Source of the DNA: an uncultured Roseburia sp.
GTDB taxonomy: Bacteria; Bacillota; Clostridia; Lachnospirales; Lachnospiraceae
Direction of reading: 5' to 3'
Assembly (NCBI GenBank): GCA_934317215.1
Contig: CAKREH010000032.1
Span: 1-40,987, forward strand
Length of the DNA: 40,987 bases
The position numbers and the translations under genes were made by a program. The notes under the pieces are model-generated. The model did no database searches. It worked only from the letters and a program-made list of their open reading frames with translations, and was not told the DNA's origin. Shown one piece after another: positions 18,226 through 25,528 of the stretch. Each line of letters starts with the position of its first letter. The stretch's first letter is position 1.

Positions 18226-18245
18226 AAAAACCCTGTTTCACAGGG
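18226..18245 (-). promoter_or_regulatory. Terminator-like hairpin in the leader of the Ter operon
   Basis: CCCTGT (18231-18236) pairs with ACAGGG (18240-18245) around a 3-base loop. On the minus strand it is followed by five T at 18226-18230. It lies between the promoter and the rhomboid start codon, so it could act as an attenuator. The stem is short. Confidence 0.45.
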
Positions 18246-18272
18246 CACAATATTCTATAAAAATCATCTAAA

Positions 18273-18301
18273 AGTATAGCATACCGGCATCCTGTTTTCA
18301 A
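18273..18301 (-). promoter_or_regulatory. Sigma-A promoter of the rhomboid-yceG-telA-terD operon
   Basis: Minus strand TTGAAA (18296-18301), 17-base spacer, TATACT (18273-18278). Predicted transcription start near 18266. Confidence 0.85.
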
Positions 18302-18326
18302 GAAAACATCCGGCATCGAATCTATC

Positions 18327-18462
18327 TGTTACTGTCCACTCGTACCTCGTTCCAGTAACGGATTTTGCCGATGCTTCGCATTCCAAATCGGCAAAATCTG
18401 CTGCCACCACTGTATCATACGGCATTTTCAGTTCAGAAAATGCCTGCCTGTGAACAGTGACA
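18327..18462. repeat. Cruciform-rich intergenic element between divergent Ter promoters
   Basis: Four nested or alternative stems: GTTACTG (18328-18334) with CAGTAAC (18353-18359); 12-bp GATTTTGCCGAT (18361-18372) with 18387-18398; 9-bp GGCATTTTC (18421-18429) with 18436-18444; and an outer helix 18327-18339 with 18450-18462 that competes with the first. It has no coding potential of note. It could be a dispersed palindromic repeat or a structured RNA. Confidence 0.7.
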
Positions 18463-18488
18463 TCTATCTATCTTTTTTCCTATGTTAA

Positions 18489-18497
18489 TGCTATAAT
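18489..18497 (+). promoter_or_regulatory. Extended -10 promoter of the C-C bond lyase gene
   Basis: TGCTATAAT gives a perfect TATAAT (18492-18497) with an upstream TG. The -35 region is weak. Predicted start near 18504, leaving a leader of about 129 nt that includes the repeated 43-nt element. Confidence 0.6.
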
Positions 18498-18541
18498 TCA
18501 ATTTGCATTGCGATTCACTCACATTGTGAACCGTATCTTTT

Positions 18542-18584
18542 TGACAGCAGGTCTGCCCGAAAAACATATGATCTGTTGTTAAAC
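18542..18584 (+). ncRNA. Repeated 43-nt leader element, copy 2
   Basis: 32 of 43 bases match copy 1 at 7751-7793. The ends ACAGCAGGT and ATCTGTTGT pair fully if G-U pairs are allowed. It lies 48 bases before the TTG start of the lyase. Its first bases could also be read as a -35 TTGACA, so a DNA role is not excluded. Confidence 0.5.
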
Positions 18585-18632
18585 TTGTGTTATTTTGAAG
18601 AGTTTTTATACACTCAGGGGGATTTTTACAAA

Positions 18633-19595
18633 TTGAAAAACGATATGATTTATTACAGTGTCGGTGCACTGCTCTATTGTCCCGCCAATAAAAAAACGAT
18701 TGCAGGCTCTGTGATCCATGAAAAATTTGGAACTAAATATTCTCTGGCTTTATGCCTTGAAGATACGATCAATGACAACTATGTGACAGAGGCAGAGCAG
18801 GATCTTATCTCTTCCATTCATCAGATATTTGAAAGTTTTCAGGATCATCCTTTTTACCTTCCGAAAATCTTTATCCGTGTCCGCAATGCAGGGCAGATCG
18901 GACGTTTAACGAAGGCTTTAGGAAAAAGCATCCAGATGATCACCGGTTATATCATACCGAAATTTACTACTGACAATGCCAGCTCTTATATAGAAGAAAT
19001 GATCCGGGCAAACGAACAGGTTTCAAAGAAATTATATATGATGCCGATCTATGAAAGTTCTTCTATCATTGACCTGCGTCACCGTATCGATATCCTGTAT
19101 GATCTGAAAGACACGCTTTCCCATGTGGAAGATCTCGTTTTAAATATTCGTGTCGGCGGAAATGATCTGTGTCACATGTTTGGATTCCGCCGTCATTCCG
19201 ACGAGTCCATTCACCGGATCAGATCTGTCGCTGATATTTTTTCTGATATCATAACCGTTTACGGCATGGACTACGTCGTTTCCGGACCGGTATGGGAATA
19301 TTATTCCGGGTATAATTGGGAAAATGGCCTGATTCAGGAACTAAAAGATGATAAACTCTGCGGCTTTACCGGAAAAACGGTCATCCACCCCAACCAGATT
19401 TCTGTCGTAAACAAAGCTTATCAGGTTACAAGATCAGATTTTAACGATGCAAAAGCAATTTTAAACTGGGATAAAAAATCAGACTCGCTTGTCTCCGGAA
19501 ATCTGGCGGGTGAACGCATGAACGAGTGCAAAACCCACAGTAACTGGGCAGAAAAAATCTTATTTCTTGCAGAGGTCTTTGGCATAACAGACTAA
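18633..19595 (+). CDS. C-C bond lyase of the HpcH/citrate lyase fold, Ter-associated
   Basis: A 320-residue TIM-barrel protein of the HpcH/HpaI-citrate lyase beta type, in the Ter-linked subgroup. Seen: LCLEDTI (metal-type acids), PKIFIRVRN (substrate-type Arg), LNIRVGGNDL, and GFTGKTVIHPNQI, close to the conserved IHP.QI segment of citrate-lyase beta subunits. Expected reaction: metal-dependent cleavage or formation of a C-C bond in the Ter biosynthetic module; substrate unknown. TTG at 18633 is preferred, as AGGGGG lies 11 bases before it; the in-frame ATG at 18645 is 23 bases away. Convergent with the StiP/PELOTA gene. The last codons are the start of a tandem repeat. Confidence 0.82.
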   Translation: MKNDMIYYSVGALLYCPANKKTIAGSVIHEKFGTKYSLALCLEDTINDNYVTEAEQDLISSIHQIFESFQDHPFYLPKIFIRVRNAGQIGRLTKALGKSIQMITGYIIPKFTTDNASSYIEEMIRANEQVSKKLYMMPIYESSSIIDLRHRIDILYDLKDTLSHVEDLVLNIRVGGNDLCHMFGFRRHSDESIHRIRSVADIFSDIITVYGMDYVVSGPVWEYYSGYNWENGLIQELKDDKLCGFTGKTVIHPNQISVVNKAYQVTRSDFNDAKAILNWDKKSDSLVSGNLAGERMNECKTHSNWAEKILFLAEVFGITD

Positions 19596-19700
19596 AATTA
19601 TGTATGCACAAATTTCTTTGGCATGACAGACCTGACTGATGTATGCACTAATTTCTTTGGCATGACGAGACCTGACTGATGTATGCACTAATTTCTCTGG
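19577..19700. repeat. 39-40-bp tandem repeat after the C-C lyase gene
   Basis: Units 19602-19640 and 19641-19680 share GTATGCACnAATTTCTTTGG and a CCTGACTGAT tail; 19681-19700 is a half unit. The gene end itself (19577-19596, TCTTTGGCATAACAGACTAA) resembles the middle of the unit, so the array seems to have grown from the 3' end of the gene. Confidence 0.85.
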
Positions 19701-19716
19701 AAACCGGCAGTATTTT

Positions 19717-20766
19717 TTATACATCTGACATTTTTTTAATGATACCGCAGCATTTATAATGTTTCATCGGATAATACTGGATCGGCACATTTTTTTCCTC
19801 TGCCAGTCTTACCAGATGCCCAAGCTGCGGATCTCCCTTGTATCTCTCATTAATCAGGATCCTCCATGGAACTCTTCTCAGCAATACTCTCGTTGCCTCA
19901 CCAATTCCCGGTTTGATCAGATTGATGTCATCAATTTCAAATGTTTCTGCGATCTGTTTTACCTCATCAATACCAAAGCCTTCGACACACTTATTTTCTT
20001 TTTCCACATCCATCTCAAACTCGTTCTCGATCGTATGGATAAATTCATAGGACAGATCCGAATCTTTTAATTCTCCATAATAGACGGCTCCATGGAAATC
20101 ATCTTTTCCAATGATATCACTCCTTAAGAATGTCCTGCTGATCAGTCCTGACACAGTGCTGTTCAGACAGGAACTCGGTATTAAAATATCATCGTGTGTG
20201 CCACACAATTCTGTCACATTAGCAGGATCGGCAATGACTGCGATATCGGATGACACGCCTCCATACTGCGCAAGATCTTTTTTTAATTCATTTAAAATCG
20301 CGCCCTTTCCGATCCACCCGTCCACAAACAATAACTGTCCCGGCTCATACCGGCTTAACAGATATTTCATCGCATTGTCATCAATCCCTCTGCCGCGGAT
20401 GATGGAAATGGAATAATGCGGTACATTGACCTGATATTTTTCTGCCATATATCTTTTGACTAAAATTCCGATTGGAATACCGGCGCGGGCCAGTGAGACG
20501 AGCACAATGTCCTGTCCCTTTTTTTCAACGATCTTATCTGCAAGTCTTCCAACAGCAAGTGCTGCCGGTTTTGCATAATTTTTCAACGCTTCCCGGTACA
20601 CCTGCATATATTTTTCTGTCGGGACATATTCGACGGGCAGCATTTCACTGTAATGTTTTCCAGCCTGTATCAGTTTTTCTCTCTCTTCGGTCGGCTGTGG
20701 CTGCACCATGCCGGTGATATCTTTTAACAGAAGAGTCACGTCCTCATCCCGGTATGAACTTCTCAT
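19717..20766 (-). CDS. StiP/PRTase-like protein with C-terminal PELOTA RNA-binding domain
   Basis: A 349-residue two-domain protein. Residues ~35-235 match the family named 'cysteine protease StiP', earlier described as a phosphoribosyltransferase fold: VSLARAGIPIG at 90-100 and FVDGWIGKG at 147-155. Residues ~262-349 match the PELOTA-like RNA-binding domain (IKPGIGEATRVLLRRVPWRILINERYKGDP). Family studies place it in the Ter biosynthetic module; protease and transferase roles are both only proposed. It lies 117 bases after the PRTase/TRSP gene and is probably co-transcribed. A start at 20766 was kept as it gives the family N-terminus. Confidence 0.82.
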   Translation of the reverse strand: MRSSYRDEDVTLLLKDITGMVQPQPTEEREKLIQAGKHYSEMLPVEYVPTEKYMQVYREALKNYAKPAALAVGRLADKIVEKKGQDIVLVSLARAGIPIGILVKRYMAEKYQVNVPHYSISIIRGRGIDDNAMKYLLSRYEPGQLLFVDGWIGKGAILNELKKDLAQYGGVSSDIAVIADPANVTELCGTHDDILIPSSCLNSTVSGLISRTFLRSDIIGKDDFHGAVYYGELKDSDLSYEFIHTIENEFEMDVEKENKCVEGFGIDEVKQIAETFEIDDINLIKPGIGEATRVLLRRVPWRILINERYKGDPQLGHLVRLAEEKNVPIQYYPMKHYKCCGIIKKMSDV

Positions 20767-20883
20767 TTAATCTTGTCTCCATTCTTTCCTGCTTTCCATT
20801 ACATCGCATATTTGCTGCTGGGACACAAATTTCGTATGATAAAAATTTTATTTTCACATTATGTCCTTATTCCTGCGCCCTCT

Positions 20884-22113
20884 TTAACACCAGCGTATCA
20901 CAGATATATTTTCATTTTTTATCCGAAGTACGTAAATCAGTGTTTCTAATCCTTCTGGAGATTCTAATGCAGCATCCGTCATAACGATAACCCTGTCATA
21001 ACTTTCCAGATCATAAATAAACGTTTTCCGGTCAGGATCATATAAGCTGCGCAGTTCATACCTGCAGTGCAGTGGATATTCTTCTTCCGTGCTGACCGCA
21101 ATCGGACTTCTGGTCGTAGAATGACTGCGGACCTCACATCCCATTTTTTCTATTTCCTGACCTGTCAGAAGTGCGGGATACATAAACTCTTCCGTACCGA
21201 TCACAAGTACACTCTCGCCCTTTTCCACACCCGTTTCCGCGATTACAGTTTCCGCAAGTTTTCTGCACGCAGTCTCGTACTGTTTTGCGTCAACAAAACG
21301 TCTTGCATTCATCCATCCCGGAATTGATATGATGTATGGCAGTTCATTCCGGATTTTGTCCTGTGTGCTGACCACTAATTTTTCCTTCGTGTGATCCTCT
21401 TGTATTGCCTGAATATAGAAATCATCACCATGATATTTCTCTGCTGTCGTGCAGATACAGGTTCCATCACAATGATATTTCTCTGCCATCGTGCAGACAC
21501 AGGTTCCATCACAATGATATTTCTCTGCGATTGCACTGTATCCGGAATGATCCGTTTTTACCAGATAATGAAGATCGATTTCTTCCTCCTGATAGATTTT
21601 TAAATATTCTTCCGTCATTCCGTTTAGCAGCGAGGCAACCGCAAATTTTACCTTTCTCTGATATTCCCTTCGTATGATCCTGACGATATTCATGATCGTA
21701 TTGCCCGTGGTCACTTCATCCTCCACAAATACGATTCTGTCTGTCTCATTGATCACACGGTCAATATCATCTTTTACTAATTTCTGCTCAGTCGCATGGC
21801 TGTGCGCCTCCGAAAAAAACAAATAGCTGACATCAGGTATCACTTCCCGCGTTGTCTGGATATACTTTGTCCCCAGTGTGATCGCAGCCTGTGCACCGAT
21901 TGCCGTTGCTGTCTCTGCAAACCCTATCAAAAGCAGCCTCTCACCTTCATATTTTCCCCGAAGCATTTCTGCAAGATTCTTGAATAAATTCAGTGCCGCC
22001 GATGGTGTCACCGGGACATGTTTTCCCTGCAGCGGATCTACTACCAGATAATTTCTTTTTGTATTGTTCTCCCGTTTTGCTATTTTAACTAAATCTCTTT
22101 CCTGATATTCCAT
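20884..22113 (-). CDS. Phosphoribosyltransferase with TRSP domain, Ter-associated
   Basis: A 409-residue protein. The N-terminal PRTase domain has the PRPP loop FVEDEVTTGNT at 129-139 and the LLLIGFAETATAIGA strand near 60-75. The C-terminal TRSP domain (from ~265) holds the motif TTRSP that names it. PRTases of this group are thought to join a base-like and a ribose part in the Ter biosynthetic pathway. Between the domains are two full 14-residue repeats, AEKYHCDGTCxCT, and a third diverged one (196-235), adding six cysteines. Such an insert is not an expected part of the family. Convergent with the C-C lyase. Confidence 0.85.
   Translation of the reverse strand: MEYQERDLVKIAKRENNTKRNYLVVDPLQGKHVPVTPSAALNLFKNLAEMLRGKYEGERLLLIGFAETATAIGAQAAITLGTKYIQTTREVIPDVSYLFFSEAHSHATEQKLVKDDIDRVINETDRIVFVEDEVTTGNTIMNIVRIIRREYQRKVKFAVASLLNGMTEEYLKIYQEEEIDLHYLVKTDHSGYSAIAEKYHCDGTCVCTMAEKYHCDGTCICTTAEKYHGDDFYIQAIQEDHTKEKLVVSTQDKIRNELPYIISIPGWMNARRFVDAKQYETACRKLAETVIAETGVEKGESVLVIGTEEFMYPALLTGQEIEKMGCEVRSHSTTRSPIAVSTEEEYPLHCRYELRSLYDPDRKTFIYDLESYDRVIVMTDAALESPEGLETLIYVLRIKNENISVIRWC
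21445..21528. repeat. 42-bp tandem repeat encoding a CxxxCxC unit
   Basis: Two near-identical 42-bp units in frame within the PRTase/TRSP gene, with a diverged third unit continuing to about 21410. Each unit encodes AEKYHCDGTC plus C-T. Confidence 0.9.
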
Positions 22114-22156
22114 TTGTTTTTGCTTTTCCTGATATATGATTTTTCAAAATAACTGT

Positions 22157-23044
22157 TTATTTTTTTATAGTCTGTTTCCCGAAAGTCTGAAGATATTCCT
22201 GGGCGGTCTGTAGTGATATATTTAATTTTTTCTGTAACCGCTCCAAAATAGCGTCATTTGGCAGACCAAGATCACAGCATGTATCGATAATTCCACGCGC
22301 CTCTCCTTGTGCCTGTCCCCTTGCTATCTCCTGCTCTATCTCATCTTTCATTAATTCCCGTAATGCTTCACACATCCCATTTGCCCTCCTTACCTTCTGA
22401 TATATTTCATAGTTTGCACTGACACTCGCCTGTAATACTGCGTCTATATTATTCCTCTCCCGCGGACTTTTCATGTTCTCCGTTTGTTCTAAAAATTCTC
22501 TGATATCCTCTATATCGGCATTCGCAGACAGGATTCTCAGACTGCTGTGCTGACTGCGGTTCAACCTACTGATCACAATGATCTGCACCGGAAACAAAAT
22601 GTTTCCAATTACATAATAAATTCCGGGATATTTTTCTTCCAGTGTATATCCTTTTCTTTCCAGTTCTGAAAACAGTTCTCTCGGATATGCCTCCCGAAAT
22701 AAAGATACTGTCAATTCTTCTTCCGGTATCTCATTGATCGTTTTACCATATCCTTTATAAAGGCATGCATAGCCTAATGTCTTATAAAGTGTGTCTATCG
22801 ACAGTTCATCCCCCGGTCCTTTGTATTCTAACACATTGTACTTTCGCATGATGCGGCCGATTTCATTTTTTAAGACTTTTTCTGCATTTTCTTCCTTTAT
22901 GACCAGAAGATCTATGCGGATCGGTTCCTTGCTCAGATGATACTCTGATATTAAATCAAGTTCCTCAATATTCTCCTTTAGTTCCAGTTCCGCTGCCGCA
23001 TAAAATGCAGGATGCCACTGTATCTTTTTTGCCTTATCTGCCAA
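22157..23044 (-). CDS. Rpn-like PD-(D/E)XK protein
   Basis: A protein of about 295 residues from the TTG at 23044. The core has RIDLLVIK (metal-binding Asp) and NVLEYKG (E-x-K), fitting a PD-(D/E)XK nuclease fold of the type common in Lachnospiraceae. The helical tail has EIEQEIARGQAQGEARG. No ATG is present. The only good ribosome site, GGGAGG at 23077-23082, lies 5 bases before an in-frame ATT (23071) and 8 before an ATC (23068). So either a rare start is used or an ATG was lost by mutation. Role unknown; a decayed mobile-type gene is possible. Confidence 0.6.
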   Translation of the reverse strand: MADKAKKIQWHPAFYAAAELELKENIEELDLISEYHLSKEPIRIDLLVIKEENAEKVLKNEIGRIMRKYNVLEYKGPGDELSIDTLYKTLGYACLYKGYGKTINEIPEEELTVSLFREAYPRELFSELERKGYTLEEKYPGIYYVIGNILFPVQIIVISRLNRSQHSSLRILSANADIEDIREFLEQTENMKSPRERNNIDAVLQASVSANYEIYQKVRRANGMCEALRELMKDEIEQEIARGQAQGEARGIIDTCCDLGLPNDAILERLQKKLNISLQTAQEYLQTFGKQTIKK

Positions 23045-23391
23045 CGCTTTCGTTGTCTTTTGCGCGATAATCCTTTCCTCCCTTTTTGTTCGGGAGAACC
23101 GTCTGATATTTTCGAATTCTCCCTGCTTTTATTTTTATTTGCTGGTGATTTAAAAGCATTGAAAATTCTGATATCCGACGTTAATGGCTCGCGTGCTGGT
23201 ATACAGTCTTTAACGTGGTTTTGACTTATTTTGAAAACGGCTTATGTTGTGTACTAAATCCACAACAATATTGCCTTATAGATTTTGTTAGAATGTAATG
23301 CTTTGGTTGGATTGTAACACATTGCCATACATTCGTCAGTAGTATTGCGTGTTTTTTATTATTTTTGTAATATTTGCACAAAATATGTATT
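23045..23391. other. Intergenic region before the island
   Basis: It holds the Rpn-like ribosome site, an ACGTTAA/TTAACGT dyad (23178-23184 with 23210-23216), and a GTTGTG-N9-CACAAC dyad (23246-23266) that could be an operator. No convincing gene and no clear terminator were seen. Confidence 0.5.
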
Positions 23392-23934
23392 CTAATGTGA
23401 AATAACGCTCCACAACATCTGATTTATTTCATTGTCAATTATCCGATTTACCTTTTCCAACCTAGGAGCAAACATCAATCTGTATATTTGTTCGATGTGG
23501 CTTTCATAAGATGAATAAACCGGTGGATATAATATAATTTCTTCCAGTAATTCTCTCTTAAAATCCTCATTCTTTATTGGTTCTTCCAAATACTGATATA
23601 ATTTTTCTAAACGCTGCTCCTGCGATGTTGAAAAAATTCTTCTACATTGCGAACACTCATAACTGCCATCCTCTAATTTTCTCAATAACGAGTTCACTTT
23701 AATTGCTCCAATTAGTTCTGGCTCTCCCTCCACACTCATTCCCAACATCTGTAAATTTATTGAAGGAGCTACAGAAAACTTATAATTATAATGATGGCAG
23801 TTTTTAGAAAAAGGTTTCCCTGCTTTCTTCATGGCAATCTCTCGCCTGATCTGTTTTTCCTGTGCCTTTTTCCTTTTGCTTTTTGATAATTTTTTCACTG
23901 AACCACTCCATATACAATCCACTTTATCAGTCAT
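23392..23934 (-). CDS. Uncharacterised protein with a CxxC pair
   Basis: A 180-residue protein not recognised as a known family. The first ~45 residues are very basic (KKLSKSKRKKAQEKQIRREIAMKK). NCHHYNYK near 45 and CSQCRRIF near 96 could form a small zinc site. The C-terminal half is helical and acidic. The ATG overlaps the end of the GTPase gene by 8 bases, with no separate ribosome site, so it is translationally coupled and likely acts with the GTPase. Last gene of the island operon. Confidence 0.65.
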   Translation of the reverse strand: MTDKVDCIWSGSVKKLSKSKRKKAQEKQIRREIAMKKAGKPFSKNCHHYNYKFSVAPSINLQMLGMSVEGEPELIGAIKVNSLLRKLEDGSYECSQCRRIFSTSQEQRLEKLYQYLEEPIKNEDFKRELLEEIILYPPVYSSYESHIEQIYRLMFAPRLEKVNRIIDNEINQMLWSVISH

Positions 23935-25078
23935 TATTAAAAATATCTGAAATTAAATTTGCTGTTTTCTTTGAATCTGTCTGATTACCTGCTTTGCTTA
24001 TAATAGTCTTTACTTTGTCTATAAATTCGTTAGACAACTTAGACTGCAGCACTTTAGTTACCCAGTCAATATCTTCAAAGCTTCTTTTTCCCAAATAAAT
24101 CTGTTCAAATATATAGGTTGTTCCCTCACCTATCGCAGCTATGATACTGCCGGCAATAATTGCATTTAATATACTTGCACCGATATTAATTCCAGGAATG
24201 TTTTTCAAGGCAGCAATTGCTGTTTTCGCTGCAATACTTACTGTTCCCACTTCAATAATGGAATTAAAAAATTTTTTCGTCTGCTGGTCATTTTTAATTC
24301 CATAGACTTTGGCAATCGCATTAATTTCTGTAATCTCAATAGGTTTCAATATTACAGCATCTGCAATTGAAATGGGCACTGCTCCCACTACAGTACCTGA
24401 TGTAGTTGCAACACCTATAATTCCCTGACAAAGATATCTTTTCCTGCTTAATTTAAAATTAGCAATATCCTCTGTTCCAGCCTGTAAGCCTTCCGGCATA
24501 AGATCATTCGTTGCATCGATCAACTCCATAATTCCTTCCGGTCCAGCAAAAGCAGTATCATTTAACTTAAATGTAGAAGCAACGACCGGTATAATCTTTT
24601 TTAAATTTTTAGCATATCTCTTTTGTGCAGCAAAAGCGGCTTGTACCATCTCAATATTTTCTTTACGTTCAGGAACCGAATATGATTTTGTGATTACAAC
24701 AATCACAGGCACACTTTTCCAAATGGACGTGGCACGCGAAAGACTTTGGATTGTTTTCGGGAAAAGCTTTCGAGAAGTACCATCCACGCAAAACCAGATA
24801 ACATTTATCTGCTTTTCCTCCTGACCTTCTTTTGCACTGCTTTTAGACCATTTTTTTACGGCATTAATTGCTTTTTGTTCCTTAAAGAAAGTTGGTTCGA
24901 ATCCAATTGTGTCTATAACCCTGAATGGAACAGAATCACTTTCATATATTTCCAACTCATTCGTGGTTCCACTGATTCCATAACCTGTTTTTGCATTTTC
25001 AATTCCTAAAACAGAGTTAATTAATGTAGATTTTCCAACACCTGAGTTGCCAATAACTAATACATTACCTGTTTCCAT
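23927..25078 (-). CDS. Era-like GTPase with a hydrophobic C-terminal domain
   Basis: A 383-residue protein. G1 is GNSGVGKST (10-18), switch I has GISGTTN, G3 is DTIG (56-59), and G4 is ITKSY (129-133), where the usual final Asp is Tyr. Residues ~215-335 are Ala/Gly/Ile-rich and could insert in or bind a membrane (GIIGVATTSGTVVGAVPISIADAVILKP, then IGASILNAIIAGSIIAAIGEG), a layout like DUF697 proteins. The unusual G4 makes nucleotide specificity uncertain. Coupled to the next gene by an 8-base overlap; 195 bases separate it from the CxxCxxCC gene upstream. Confidence 0.78.
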   Translation of the reverse strand: METGNVLVIGNSGVGKSTLINSVLGIENAKTGYGISGTTNELEIYESDSVPFRVIDTIGFEPTFFKEQKAINAVKKWSKSSAKEGQEEKQINVIWFCVDGTSRKLFPKTIQSLSRATSIWKSVPVIVVITKSYSVPERKENIEMVQAAFAAQKRYAKNLKKIIPVVASTFKLNDTAFAGPEGIMELIDATNDLMPEGLQAGTEDIANFKLSRKRYLCQGIIGVATTSGTVVGAVPISIADAVILKPIEITEINAIAKVYGIKNDQQTKKFFNSIIEVGTVSIAAKTAIAALKNIPGINIGASILNAIIAGSIIAAIGEGTTYIFEQIYLGKRSFEDIDWVTKVLQSKLSNEFIDKVKTIISKAGNQTDSKKTANLISDIFNND

Positions 25079-25273
25079 TTGTCTTCTGTCCTTCCTGTAT
25101 TATCAAATTCTTAGTAATTGCGATTACACGTCTCCCAATAAATAAAAGCTGTACGAAAAGATACTTGCTCTACCAAATGTATAACCAGTAGCACCTCTAA
25201 TTTTATACTATTTATTGACATAAGATCATCTTTCTAAATAAGAAAGTACCTATTATCATATTCCTCTAAATAG

Positions 25274-25528
25274 TTATCTGTTTTTTTCCTGCAAAATCCT
25301 ACAACCTTCCATATTCAATTTTTCATACTCCTCTTTAGACATCAATGCTTTATATTTCAGTTCATACATTTTGTCTACATTGCATATGTCAGGTCTATTG
25401 GGATAAATATTACAAAGATTATTATCCGCTAAATGAACACATACTCCATTACCTGTATGAAACTCTGTTAATTCGGAGATTTTATCAATATTTCTGCAGC
25501 ATATTCCACATTTTGTACACTGAAACAT
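25274..25528 (-). CDS. Small CxxCxxCC (YkgJ-type) metal-binding protein
   Basis: An 84-residue protein with the full signature of the zinc/iron-chelating cysteine-cluster family: CTKCGICC at 4-11, GVCVHL, CNIYPNRPDIC. Members bind metal or an Fe-S cluster; function is poorly known. Its ATG overlaps the stop of the glycine-zipper gene by one base (TAATG), so it is coupled. Short for the family, which often exceeds 100 residues. Confidence 0.8.
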   Translation of the reverse strand: MFQCTKCGICCRNIDKISELTEFHTGNGVCVHLADNNLCNIYPNRPDICNVDKMYELKYKALMSKEEYEKLNMEGCRILQEKNR

